Positions 8,159 through 16,463 of a stretch of DNA of 64,000 nucleotides are shown here, piece by piece. Numbering within the stretch: position 1 is the stretch's first letter; the number at the start of each line of letters is the position of its first letter. The notes below the pieces were generated by a model. That model saw only the letters and a program-made list of their open reading frames with translations. It had not been told where the DNA came from and made no database searches. A program made the translations under genes and the position numbers. The DNA lies in assembly GCF_011801145.1 (NCBI RefSeq), contig NZ_CP046172.1, forward strand, positions 2,852,001 through 2,916,000, read 5' to 3'. Source of the stretch: Nocardia arthritidis. GTDB lineage: Bacteria > Actinomycetota > Actinomycetes > Mycobacteriales > Mycobacteriaceae.

Positions 8159-8767
8159 TCAGTCGGGAACGGTCCAGAAGGCGAGTTCGTGGCGCATACC
8201 CGCCGCGAACAGCGCCTCCGCCCGGGCCGGATCCGGGTTCGCCTCATCCAGCATCTGGGCGCAGCGGCGGGTGAGGGCGGCGAAGGCCGGGTCGGCATAG
8301 GTGTCGACCCAGCGGCGGTAGCGGGGGTCGGCCGGTGGGTTCCGCGCGAGGATCGCGCCGAGCGTCGAATAGCCCCACATACACGGGTACAGGGCGGCCA
8401 GGCCGTCGGAATAGTCGGCGGCGGATTCGAGCAGGAAGGCCGTATATTCCTGGCACGGTTGGCCTTTGGTCGCACCATCCAGGTCGGCGCCGAATTCCGC
8501 GGCCAGCGAACGATGTAGCGTCAGCTCGTCGTGAAAAGTGGCGTGCGCCAAGTCGACCAGATCGCCGAGGTGCGCGGCGGGCGCCTGCCAGGCCAACCTG
8601 CTGAACACCCGCACGTAGTCGAGCAGGAACAGGTAATCCTGTTCCAGCCACGACCGGAACACCCGCTCGGGCAGATCCCCGCGCGCGATCCCTGCCACCG
8701 TCGGGTGCGCGAGTTGCGCATCGATCAGCGGAAGCCCCGCCGCCTCCAGCCGTGCGGCGAGACTCAC
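8159..8767 (-). CDS. TenA/thiaminase-II family protein
   Basis: A 202-residue all-helical protein of the TenA family. The GTG at 8767 overlaps the stop of the upstream gene in a GTGA arrangement, which sets the start; the longer open frame to 9052 is shadow. Recognisable blocks are RSWLEQDYLFLLDYVRVFSRL, HATFHDELTLHRSLAAEFG, CQEYTAFLLESA and YPCMWGYSTLG. The Cys in YPCMWGY lies where the thiaminase II catalytic Cys is usually found. TenA salvages thiamine pyrimidine fragments, but many TenA_C/E homologues have other roles. It is translationally coupled to a PPOX-fold enzyme, an unusual partner. Confidence 0.85.
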   Translation of the reverse strand: MSLAARLEAAGLPLIDAQLAHPTVAGIARGDLPERVFRSWLEQDYLFLLDYVRVFSRLAWQAPAAHLGDLVDLAHATFHDELTLHRSLAAEFGADLDGATKGQPCQEYTAFLLESAADYSDGLAALYPCMWGYSTLGAILARNPPADPRYRRWVDTYADPAFAALTRRCAQMLDEANPDPARAEALFAAGMRHELAFWTVPD

Positions 8768-9159
8768 TGGTGGGTGGTGCGCGTCGGACGCAGCACGAGG
8801 ATCACGCGGCGTTCGTGGTCGCCCACCGGCGGTTGGTATTCGAGCCCGTAGCGGCGCGCCAGCACATCGAAGAATTCGCCGTCGGGATCCGCATCGATGG
8901 ACTCGATCACGCCGCGCACCTCCAGGTAGCGGTACGGCTGATCCGGATCGTTGATGCTGATCGCGACGTGCGGATTCGCCTTGGTGTTGATGGCCTTGCG
9001 GCGATCGGTCGTCGTGGTGAAGCGCAGATGCGTGCCGTCCCAGATCTGCCATACCGGGGTGACCTGCGGGGTCCCGTCGAGGTTGAGCGTGGCCAGATGA
9101 CCGTAGAGCGGGCGGGTCAGAAGATCGATGTGGCTTTCCGGGATGACGCTGTCGTTCAT
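8764..9159 (-). CDS. PPOX-class (pyridoxamine 5'-phosphate oxidase-like) flavin/F420-binding enzyme
   Basis: A 131-residue split beta-barrel protein. The ATG at 9159 gives MNDSVIPESH; the frame is open to 9210. Motifs are YGHLATLNLDGTPQVTPVWQIWDG, then RKAINTKANPHVAISI and YRYLEVRGVIESI, typical of F420-dependent PPOX proteins in actinobacteria (Rv1155-like). Members reduce biliverdin or other small molecules, or bind F420. The cofactor cannot be proven here. It is first in a two-gene operon with the TenA-like gene, joined by a 4-bp overlap. Confidence 0.85.
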   Translation of the reverse strand: MNDSVIPESHIDLLTRPLYGHLATLNLDGTPQVTPVWQIWDGTHLRFTTTTDRRKAINTKANPHVAISINDPDQPYRYLEVRGVIESIDADPDGEFFDVLARRYGLEYQPPVGDHERRVILVLRPTRTTHQ

Positions 9160-9180
9160 GCTTGGCAGCCTAATGAGCCT

Positions 9181-9422
9181 TGTCGGCGCAGCCGTTTTCA
9201 GGCTGCGCATGGGGGAGCGGATCGGAGGTACGCCTGACGGGTGCTGTCGGCGTAGCCGTCTCTAGTCCGCGCTTGCGGAGCGAAGGTACGCCAAATGGGC
9301 GCAGTCGGTGAAGCCGTCAACAGTCCGCGCACGGCCGGAGTGGATGCGGAGGTACGCCAAATGGGCGCTGTCGGCGTGGCCGTCTTGCCTGCGCATGGCG
9401 GGAGCGAAGGCGGAGGTACGCC
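9181..9422. repeat. Four degenerate tandem copies of a ~60-bp repeat
   Basis: Each copy starts with TGTCGGCGTAGCCGTC or a close variant (9181, 9245, 9303, 9369) and ends with GGAGGTACGCC (9224-9234, 9282-9292, 9348-9358, 9412-9422). Three carry a GGGCGC between units. The first copy holds a perfect stem GCGCAGCC/GGCTGCGC (9186-9193, 9201-9208). Short open frames through it on both strands look like repeat-driven artefacts. The whole stretch 9160-9591 has no convincing gene. Confidence 0.7.
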
Positions 9423-9591
9423 TACGCGGGTGCCCGAACCGCGCTGCGGTCCGGGCGGGTTCGTGCAGAATGCTGGGTGTGCTGGAGGTTGTGCGTCGTG
9501 CGGGTAGGCGGCGCTTTGTGCACGGTGCCGACGGGCGTCGGCGGTCCGAACCGATGATGTGCGGCTCAGCGGGTACATGCGAGGTGGCGTC

Positions 9592-11169
9592 GTGAACGAT
9601 CGTGGGAGGTGGGTGCCGACGATGCGGAACGGGAAACTTGGTTCGGTCGCCGATGCGGCGGTCGGGCTCGCGGCGCTGGGGGTTGGCGAGGCGGTGGCGG
9701 CGGTCGGCGGCGATTCGCTGATCGACACGGTCGGCCGGGCGCTTATCGATGCCGCGCCGACTCCGGTCGTGGAGGCGACCGTCGCGCTGTCGGGGCGGCA
9801 CGACAAGGAGGTCACGCGGATCGGGGTCGGGGCGGGCGCGGTGGCCGCCGCGGTCGGCTTGGCGGTGTTGCCGGAGCGGATTCGGTTACTCGGTGCGGCG
9901 GTGTTCGGGGCGGGTGCCGCGGCATTGGCGACGCGGCGGGCGACACGGTCCGGTGCGGCGTTCACCGGTGCGATTGCGGCCGCTGGTGTACTCGGATTCG
10001 GGATGCGCGGGCGTTCCCGTGCGCGGGGCGGTTCCGCCGAGTCGTTCGGCGGCTCGGCCGGTTCGCTGTTGGTCGAATCGCTCGGCGGTTCGGCGGAACT
10101 TCTTGGTGGCGTTGCCGATTCGCGCCGTAGGTGGCCCCGCACCATGCTGTATGCGGCTGCCGGTGTCGGCTTGCTCGCGATCGCCCAGCGGGCGCAACGG
10201 GCGCGGGATCGCAAGCAGGAGCAGTTGATTCGCGCCGTCGGGCCGATGGGCGCGCTCGGCGTCGTCCCCGAGGACGGGCTGGAGGACGAGCCGGGTCTGC
10301 CCGCGCTGTACACGGCCAACGAGCGCTTCTACGTCGCGGATGTGAACCTGCGCCCGCCGCGGCTGGATCCGAACCGCTGGCGGCTCGCCGTCACCGGTTT
10401 GGTCGCCCACCCGCTGCGCCTGTCGCTCAACGAATTGGCTTTGGACGCCGTCGAATTCGATGCGGTGATGGTGTGCGTGCACAATCGTCCAGGGCAGGGC
10501 CGGGTCGGCAACGCGCGCTGGTTCGGTGTGCCGCTCACCGAACTGCTCGCGCACGCGCTGCCCGACGACAATGCCACCCGGCTGGTGACCAAGGCGGTCG
10601 ACGGCTACACGATCTCGCTGCCGTTGGAGCCGCTGCGCACCGGCGAATGGCCCGGCTATCTGGTGATCGGTATGAACGGCGCGCCGCTGCCACCCGAGCA
10701 CGGATTCCCGGCCAGGGTTATCGTTCCCGGCAGCTACGGGCAGTACGCGGGCGCGAAATGGCTTACCGGGCTGGAGATCACGGACGACAGCCAGGTCGAC
10801 TACTGGTGGCGGCGCGGCTGGCCCCGTGGGCCGCTGTGGATTTCGCCGCAGGCCCGCATCGATGTCGCCGCGCCGGGCCGGATCGCCGCGGGCACGACGA
10901 CCATGGCCGGTGTCGCGTGGGCGCCGCCGAACGGCGTCGCGCGGGTGGAGCTGCGCGTAGGCGAAGGGGATTGGCAGACAACCGATCTCGGCGCCGAGCT
11001 GGCGCCGGCGGCGTGGCGGCGCTGGCGGATCACCCTGCCGCTGCCGCCCGGCGAACATGTGGTCCAGGCCCGTGCGATCGGCAACGACGGCCAGGTGCAG
11101 GAGGGGGTTGCGCGCCCGCCGTTTCCGAACGGGCCCGCCGGCTATCACACCCTGACGGTGCGCGTCTGA
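9592..11169 (+). CDS. Membrane-anchored sulfite-oxidase-type molybdopterin oxidoreductase
   Basis: About 525 residues, starting at the GTG at 9592 behind GAGGTGG; an ATG at 9622 is possible. The first ~200 residues are Ala/Gly/Val-rich with several hydrophobic segments (VGAGAVAAAVGLAVLPE; LLGAAVFGAGAAALATRRA; TGAIAAAGVLGFGM; TMLYAAAGVGLLAIA), predicting a membrane anchor. The oxidoreductase molybdopterin domain starts near NERFYVADVNLRPPRLDP. FDAVMVCVHN contains the Cys expected to ligate Mo, followed by RWFGVPLTELL and VIVPGSYGQYAGAKWLTGLE. A C-terminal Mo-co dimerisation (Ig-like) domain ends LTVRV. The electron acceptor and substrate are unknown. Confidence 0.88.
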   Translation: MNDRGRWVPTMRNGKLGSVADAAVGLAALGVGEAVAAVGGDSLIDTVGRALIDAAPTPVVEATVALSGRHDKEVTRIGVGAGAVAAAVGLAVLPERIRLLGAAVFGAGAAALATRRATRSGAAFTGAIAAAGVLGFGMRGRSRARGGSAESFGGSAGSLLVESLGGSAELLGGVADSRRRWPRTMLYAAAGVGLLAIAQRAQRARDRKQEQLIRAVGPMGALGVVPEDGLEDEPGLPALYTANERFYVADVNLRPPRLDPNRWRLAVTGLVAHPLRLSLNELALDAVEFDAVMVCVHNRPGQGRVGNARWFGVPLTELLAHALPDDNATRLVTKAVDGYTISLPLEPLRTGEWPGYLVIGMNGAPLPPEHGFPARVIVPGSYGQYAGAKWLTGLEITDDSQVDYWWRRGWPRGPLWISPQARIDVAAPGRIAAGTTTMAGVAWAPPNGVARVELRVGEGDWQTTDLGAELAPAAWRRWRITLPLPPGEHVVQARAIGNDGQVQEGVARPPFPNGPAGYHTLTVRV

Positions 11170-11173
11170 GCGC

Positions 11174-11989
11174 TCACACCGCGACGATCGGCTCCTGGAA
11201 TTCGGTCACCCAACCGCTCGGATCCTCGGTGAACTCGAGGGTGACCTCCCGTGGCGCGCCGAGCGAACGGTAGCCGTTGGATTCGATCCACCAGCCAAGT
11301 GCCTGAACGGGTTCCAGCGCGTTGTCCATGCTGCCGTGATGAACGATGGTGGCCGCCTGTATCTCCGGGAGATCGGTGATCGTGACGTCCGGCGCCGCAC
11401 CCGGCGCGATATGCACCGGCATACAGGCGTGCACGACGACGCTGCCGTCCGGATTCGGGTCGTAGTAGGCGATGCCGGGTCCGACGGGCATGGTCCCCGC
11501 CGCCTCGAGGCGTTTGCAGAGTTCGGCGAAAAGCGGCCTGATCACCGGGCCGATCGCGCCCGGATCGAAACCGTCAGCGACCGCACTCAATTCGGCAACC
11601 CGCACTGCCGCAACGGTTTTCACGACCACTTCGTGATCGGGCATGATGCCCTCCTGTTCGATCACCCGAAGCCTCGACTCGACCTGGACGAGCCGTGCCC
11701 GATCGCCCGCGATGCGCTGCTCGAGTTCGGCCCGGCGCAGTGCGAGCATGGCGCGCAGCTCGGCGCCGCCCACCTTCTCGTCCAGGATCCGGCCGACCTG
11801 TTCCAGCGTGAAGCCCAGATCCTTCAGGGCGACAATGCGATTGAGCCTGGCCAACTGCGCGGCCTGGTAATAGCGGTAGCCGCTCACCGCGTCGACCCGC
11901 ACCGGGCGCAGCAGCCCGATCGCGTCATAGTGACGCAGCATGCGGACCGAAACCCGTCCGTGTCTGGCGAAGTCTCCGATACTCAACAT
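11174..11989 (-). CDS. MerR-family regulator with GyrI-like effector domain
   Basis: A 271-residue protein. The N-terminal MerR DNA-binding domain is LSIGDFARHGRVSVRMLRHYDAIGLLRP with GYRYYQAAQLARLNRIVALKDLGF. A dimerisation coiled coil follows (ELRAMLALRRAELEQRIAGDRARL). The C-terminal half is a GyrI/AraC-effector-like domain (VKTVAAVRVAELSAV; MPVHIAPGA), as in BmrR/TipA-type multidrug sensors. No transporter is adjacent, so the target may be only itself. Its own promoter carries a typical MerR dyad. It converges on the molybdoenzyme gene (stop at 11169). Confidence 0.92.
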   Translation of the reverse strand: MLSIGDFARHGRVSVRMLRHYDAIGLLRPVRVDAVSGYRYYQAAQLARLNRIVALKDLGFTLEQVGRILDEKVGGAELRAMLALRRAELEQRIAGDRARLVQVESRLRVIEQEGIMPDHEVVVKTVAAVRVAELSAVADGFDPGAIGPVIRPLFAELCKRLEAAGTMPVGPGIAYYDPNPDGSVVVHACMPVHIAPGAAPDVTITDLPEIQAATIVHHGSMDNALEPVQALGWWIESNGYRSLGAPREVTLEFTEDPSGWVTEFQEPIVAV

Positions 11990-11999
11990 GACGGTCTCC

Positions 12000-12030
12000 G
12001 GTTTAGGGGCTCACACGGTGTGAGAGTCAA
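12000..12030 (-). promoter_or_regulatory. MerR-type promoter: dyad inside a 19-bp spacer
   Basis: On the minus strand the -35 is TTGACT (12025-12030) and the -10 is TAAACC (12000-12005), separated by 19 bp instead of the usual 17. The spacer holds the perfect 7-1-7 palindrome CTCACAC G GTGTGAG (12010-12024). An overlong spacer with a central dyad is the hallmark of MerR-activated promoters, so the gene starting at 11989 is probably autoregulated. The -10 is only about 10 bp from the ATG, suggesting a very short leader. Confidence 0.75.
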
Positions 12031-12126
12031 GGATCGAGAGGCGATTCGATCGCGGCGGTGGTGGGTGGCGGATGGGCCAAACGTCGCTCGGCGATTCGGT
12101 GAGGCGTGGTGGAGGGCCGGAGGTGT

Positions 12127-14636
12127 TCAGAATCGTCCGCCGCGACCGATCCGGCGGGAACCTTGTGAGCCGCCGTATGAGGCCGCGCCGTAGTCGCCGG
12201 TGGGTCCGGAGCGGTAGGCGGTGCCCGCGCCGCGCAGCAGTCCATCGATGAGGATGCCGCCGAGTACCGCCCCGGCCTGGGCGGTCCCGGACGGTGGCTG
12301 TGCGGCCGCCCAGGCACGGACGCTGGCTTGTGCCGAGACCAGCGCGCGTCCGCCGAGGTCGGCGGCGGTTCGGGCGTGGGTGATGGCCTGTTGCGGATCG
12401 GTGGGTGCGAGCCGGCGGGCCAGGTCGAGGTTGCGCTGCGCCTCGGATAGCCGGGTGCGTGCCTCGGCGTCGACGCCGCCGCGGCGGGTGGTGATGTAAT
12501 CGGCGGCGGTGTTCACTCGGGCGCCCGCATCGGTGAGCGCGTGTTCGAGCCTGCGGCGCAGATCCTCGGCGGCGAGCTTGCGATCGGTGGCGGCGGCCAC
12601 GGCGCGGTCGAGTTCGCCATCGGCGGCGACCGCATCGTGGAAGGCGGTGAGCGGATCGGTGGCCGCCTTCGCGGCCGCCGCGTCCAACGCGTCCCGCGCG
12701 GCGCCGACCGCAGCGGCGAGTTCCGCCCCGCCGTAGTCGGAAAGCCCGGTGGCTTCGGCGATTTCGCGCCGCAGCTCGTCGAGCGCGGCCGGGATGCCCA
12801 CGCGGGCCTGCTCGATATCGGCCGCGAAGCCGTCGACCGCGTCGAGGAGCGAATTCGCCTGTCCAACAGCGGCTTCCGCAGCGCGAATGGCACCGACCGC
12901 GGCACCCTGTTCACCACCGGGCGGCCGAGTGCGGCACGCCCGGCGTCTATGTTCTGCTCCGCGAAGGCGATTCGCTCGCGCGCCATGCCGATGTTGTCCG
13001 CGATAGGGGCAAGCGCCTCGGCGGGATACGCGAGCGTCTGGCGCGGGGGTCCGGCCTGGCGGAGACTAGCGACGGCCTCCCGCTCGTCGGCGAGTGCCCT
13101 GGGCTGGGGTTCGGCCCGGTGCTGGCTGGCGACGGACCCCCGCTCGTCGGCGAGCGTCTCGGACTGGGGCTCAGCCCGACGCTGCCTGGCGACGGACGCT
13201 CGTTCATCGGCGAGTGCTCTGGGTTGGGATTCGGCCTGGCGGAGGTTAGGGGAGGACTCCGGCTCGTCGGCGAGTGCTTTGGGTTGGGGCTCGGCTCGGT
13301 GGCGGTTGGCGACTGGCGCCCGCTGGTCAGCGAGTGCTCTGGGCTGGGGTTCGGTCTGGCGGAGGCTGGGGATGGATGCCCACTCGTCGGTGAGTGCCCT
13401 GGATTGGGGTTCGGTCTGGCGGAGGCTGGGGACGGCCTCCCGCTCGTCGGTGAGTGCCCTGGGTTCGGTGCGGCGGAGGTCGGGGGAGGATTCCGGCTCG
13501 TCGGCGAGTGCTTTGGGTGGGGGCTCGGTCAGGCGCTGACTCGGGGCGGCTTCGTTCAGGGCGCCGGTGAGCCTCGTCCATTCGGCTTCGGAGGCGGGTA
13601 TTCGGCCGGTGAGCGCGACCAGGTCGCGGGTGAGTGCGTCGAGGCGGGCGGGGGCGTCGATGAGCAGGTTGCGCATCGTGTCGAATTCGGTTACCTGGGC
13701 ATCCAGTTCGCGGTCGGCGCGGCCGACGGCGCCTAGCAGGTCCACCAGTAGTGCGCGCTGTTCGTCGGGGGTTTCCGGAATTTCGTCGTCGAGTCGCTGA
13801 CGGATCGAAAATGCTTTGGCGGCGGCATCTTTCGCGTGATCGAGGGCGGTGCGGAACGGTGCGGCCGCGGTTGCGCCGAATTCACCTGCCGCCAGCTCCA
13901 ATTCCTCGGAGCTGGTGCGGATCGCGTTGTCCAACTCCACCAATGCCTCACGTGATCTGGCGTGCAGCGCGTCCAGCGGCAGCGCGGCGAGCGCGACGCT
14001 GTCGTCCGGATTCACCCTGCGGGCCGCCGCCAGTTCGGCGCGGGCCCGGTCCCGGCCGCGATGACGCGAATAGAGTGCGAAGCCCGCGATCACGGCCGCG
14101 AGTACCGCACCCGCGATGAGCAGGGTGCGAGCGCTGATGGTGCGCCCGCGCAGTTCGGTATCGATGCGGTTGGCGGTGACGATACCGGCGTCGGCCCATC
14201 GCCCGTCCCGCAGCGCGGGCTCGACCTGGCCGACCAGCAGCTCGCTCAGGTCGGAATCCGTTATGCCGCTGGGTAATTCGCCGTAGAACCAGTAGTCCCG
14301 ATCCTGGGTCGCGACGGCGAGCAGCAGATCGCGGTTGCCGAATCCGGATTTGCGCGCGGTCTGCTCGGCCCAGCTCTGCGGGCCGAGCCCGGCGAAATCG
14401 CGGACGTAGACGATCCACAGGCGCAACTGCTGATCGGCGTAGAGGTTGTCGACGGCGCCACGGACCCGGTCTAGCTGTGCGCTGTCGAGGGCCTGTGCCG
14501 AATCGACGACGTAGGTGCCCAACCGCACCGGCGGTTCGGCCGACGCCACCGGCGCGCCCAGCATGGCGGCACCGGCGACCAGAACGCTCAACGCCGCCGA
14601 TACGGACCGGCGAGCGCGACGATTCCGCGCGGACAT
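12127..14636 (-). pseudogene. TPM-domain membrane protein (Rv2345-like), interrupted by an apparent 1-base frameshift
   Basis: The N-terminus has a signal peptide ending ASA before EPPVRLG, then a TPM domain (YVVDSAQALDSAQLDRV; WIVYVRDFAGLGPQSWAEQTA), a transmembrane helix (LLIAGAVLAAVIAGFALY), helical segments and eight 20-residue repeats. Near 12911-12917 the frame slips. Upstream reads GRPVVNRVP and so on, which looks random. One extra G in the GTGGTG run would give GRPVGEQGAAVGAIRAAE and join smoothly to the downstream frame, which runs as GIPAALDELRREIAEATGLS to a Gly/Arg-rich tail ending GRGGRF at 12127. It is either a real mutation or a base-call error. I recall the intact homologue next to dgt/dnaG in mycobacteria. 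The family is envelope-associated with unknown function. Confidence 0.75.
13053..13526 (-). repeat. Eight tandem 60-bp (20-residue) repeats inside the TPM protein
   Basis: Eight units run from 13526 down to 13053, with consensus EPQPRALADERxxVxSLRQA. One unit is two residues short (18). A final partial unit reads GPPRQTLAYP. Charged residues alternate with Pro, so it is probably an extended, possibly coiled linker after the transmembrane helix. Confidence 0.85.
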
Positions 14637-14714
14637 GGCACGAATCTAGCGCCCGTTCGGGCGCCGGATGGCGAAGCCCGTCGTCACGCGAAGGACTCGC
14701 ATAGCATCGACGGG

Positions 14715-15392
14715 GTGATCACCATCGACCGCCCGTACACCGGTCACGTATCGCCTGGTTCGAATGCGCAGCAGCGCGATCTGCCCGGTGCCAGGATCGT
14801 CAAACTGTCCGTCGGACAGATGGACAACAACTGCTATCTCATCCAGGACACGAATTCGGGTGCGGCGCTGCTCATCGACGCCGCCAACGAGCCGGAACGA
14901 CTGGCCGAGCTGGTCGTGCAGGAGGCGCCCGGACAGGTCCGCCTGATCGTCACCACCCACCAGCACCTGGACCACTGGTTCGCGCTGAAGGAGACGGCCG
15001 CCGCCACCGGTGCGCCGACCGCCGCGCACGCACTCGACGCCGAGCCCCTTTCGGTCCAGCCTGCCCGGCTGCTGGCCGACGGGGACGTGATCGAGATCGG
15101 CGATCTGCGCTTCGACGTCATCCACCTGGTGGGCCATACGCCCGGTTCGGTGGCGCTGGCCTATACCGACGCCGACGGCCGGACCCATCTGTTCACCGGC
15201 GACTCGCTGTTTCCGGGCGGGGTCGGGAAGACGCAGAATCCGGCCGATTTCGATTCGCTGTACCGGGACGTGACGACGAAGCTGTTCGATCGCTACGGCG
15301 ACGATACGGCGGTCTACCCGGGCCACGGCGATGACACCACGCTCGGCGCCGAGCGCCCGCATTTGGGCGAATGGCGCGAACGCGGCTGGTAG
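14715..15392 (+). CDS. MBL-fold metallo-hydrolase (glyoxalase II-like)
   Basis: A 225-residue protein with the metallo-beta-lactamase fold. The metal motif is THQHLDH (HxHxDH), followed by HLVGHTPGSVAL, FTGDSLFPGGVGKT (the bridging Asp in TGD) and YPGHGDDTT. These are all ligands of a dinuclear zinc site. The overall pattern is that of hydroxyacylglutathione hydrolase-like enzymes; in a mycothiol producer the natural thioester would differ. The GTG start at 14715 lacks a good ribosome binding site. A TAGCAT hexamer at 14702-14707 suggests a nearly leaderless transcript. Confidence 0.88.
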   Translation: MITIDRPYTGHVSPGSNAQQRDLPGARIVKLSVGQMDNNCYLIQDTNSGAALLIDAANEPERLAELVVQEAPGQVRLIVTTHQHLDHWFALKETAAATGAPTAAHALDAEPLSVQPARLLADGDVIEIGDLRFDVIHLVGHTPGSVALAYTDADGRTHLFTGDSLFPGGVGKTQNPADFDSLYRDVTTKLFDRYGDDTAVYPGHGDDTTLGAERPHLGEWRERGW

Positions 15393-15401
15393 CCAACGCG
15401 A

Positions 15402-16280
15402 TCAGGGCCGGCGCGGCGGGTTGAGGCTTTCGAACATCCGCTCGTAGCTGTCCGCGCCGTGCCCGTTCGCGATTTGCCGATCGATGAGATTGCGCACCGC
15501 GCCGATGATGTCGAGGTCGACCCCGGCGTCCCGGCTGGCCGCGACGATCGCGTCCAGCGCCGCTTTGGCGAAGCGCAGATCCTGTACCGGCCGCGTGTAA
15601 TCGCCGCTGTCGAAACGTTTTCCGGCCCGCGGCAGGTTGAATGTCATGGCGGGCAGGAAGTTCGCGGCACGGCGCGCGAAATCCTCGGCCGACATGCCGA
15701 CCGAGCGGACCATGGCCGCGCCGTGATACACCCCGGCGAACATCGAGTACATCGCGGCCAGCAGCGCGAAATCGACCGTGGACGCGTAACCAGGGTCTTC
15801 GCCGAAGTACTCGGTCGTGCCGAGCGCCTCCAAAACCGTTCGCAGCTCGTCGAATACGCGTTGGGAACCGCTGTAGTAGATGGCGGCGACGGGCTGCCCG
15901 ATGAGGTTCGGGGTGGCCATGATGCCGCCGTCGAGATACTCGATACCGTTGGCCGCGGCCCAATTCGCGAGTTCGCGGGCCTCTTCGGGGCGGGTGCTGG
16001 TGAGGTTCACCAGGATTCGGCCGCTCAGGTCGGCGACCACCGGATCCAAGGTTTCGTACACCGAGGTGTGGTCGAACAGACAGGCGACGATCACCTCGCT
16101 CGCCTCGATGGCCGCGGCGAGGTCGGGTGCACCGTGCGCGCCCGCCGCGACCAGTTCGCTGTCCTTGCCAGGGGTGCGATTCCACACCATCGTCGGATAT
16201 CCCGCCCGCAGGAAGGTGGCGGCGAGCGCCGCGCCCATCGCGCCGAGGCCGAGTACCGAAATGCGCGGGGAATCCGCCAT
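15402..16280 (-). CDS. NAD(P)-dependent imine-reductase-like oxidoreductase
   Basis: A 292-residue protein of the 6-phosphogluconate/beta-hydroxyacid dehydrogenase superfamily. The Rossmann motif is SVLGLGAMGAALAATFLRAGY, followed by VWNRTPGK, which suggests NADPH preference. The central block LVNLTSTRPEEARELANWA and the C-terminal dimerisation helices (DFARRAANFLPAMTF) fit imine reductases more than hydroxyisobutyrate dehydrogenase; the catalytic Lys of the latter is replaced. Substrate unknown. It is divergent from the ydcF-like gene across a region holding an ACTTAC/GTAAGT inverted repeat. Confidence 0.85.
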   Translation of the reverse strand: MADSPRISVLGLGAMGAALAATFLRAGYPTMVWNRTPGKDSELVAAGAHGAPDLAAAIEASEVIVACLFDHTSVYETLDPVVADLSGRILVNLTSTRPEEARELANWAAANGIEYLDGGIMATPNLIGQPVAAIYYSGSQRVFDELRTVLEALGTTEYFGEDPGYASTVDFALLAAMYSMFAGVYHGAAMVRSVGMSAEDFARRAANFLPAMTFNLPRAGKRFDSGDYTRPVQDLRFAKAALDAIVAASRDAGVDLDIIGAVRNLIDRQIANGHGADSYERMFESLNPPRRP

Positions 16281-16371
16281 TGTTCACTCCTTGGTGGGTT
16301 GGCCGGAGATCCGGCTGGATGGATTCGGCGCCGAATTCGATACTTGTCGCCGCACTCCATTTGGAGCAAGT

Positions 16372-16408
16372 ACTTACTAATTTGTTCAATACTCACTATT
16401 TGGTAAGT
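16372..16408. promoter_or_regulatory. Inverted repeat in the divergent promoter region
   Basis: ACTTACTAA (16372-16380) and TTGGTAAGT (16400-16408) are reverse complements with one mismatch. They lie in the most AT-rich stretch of the area, between divergent genes starting at 16280 and 16464. The spacing of about three helical turns suits two dimers or a looped operator. ACTTAC/GTAAGT sites are known for HxlR-type regulators, but none is encoded here. Confidence 0.45.
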
Positions 16409-16463
16409 GTTGATTGCCACCCGAGATGCTTCGGTGCCGGGACCGACCTGGCAGACTTGGGGA

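Noticed and set aside
9198..10319. A 373-residue minus-strand open frame over the repeats and molybdoenzyme gene
   Set aside because: Driven by the repeat array and antisense to a gene with clear molybdopterin motifs.
13053..13526. CRISPR-like array
   Set aside because: The units are in-frame protein repeats without spacers; no cas genes in the window.
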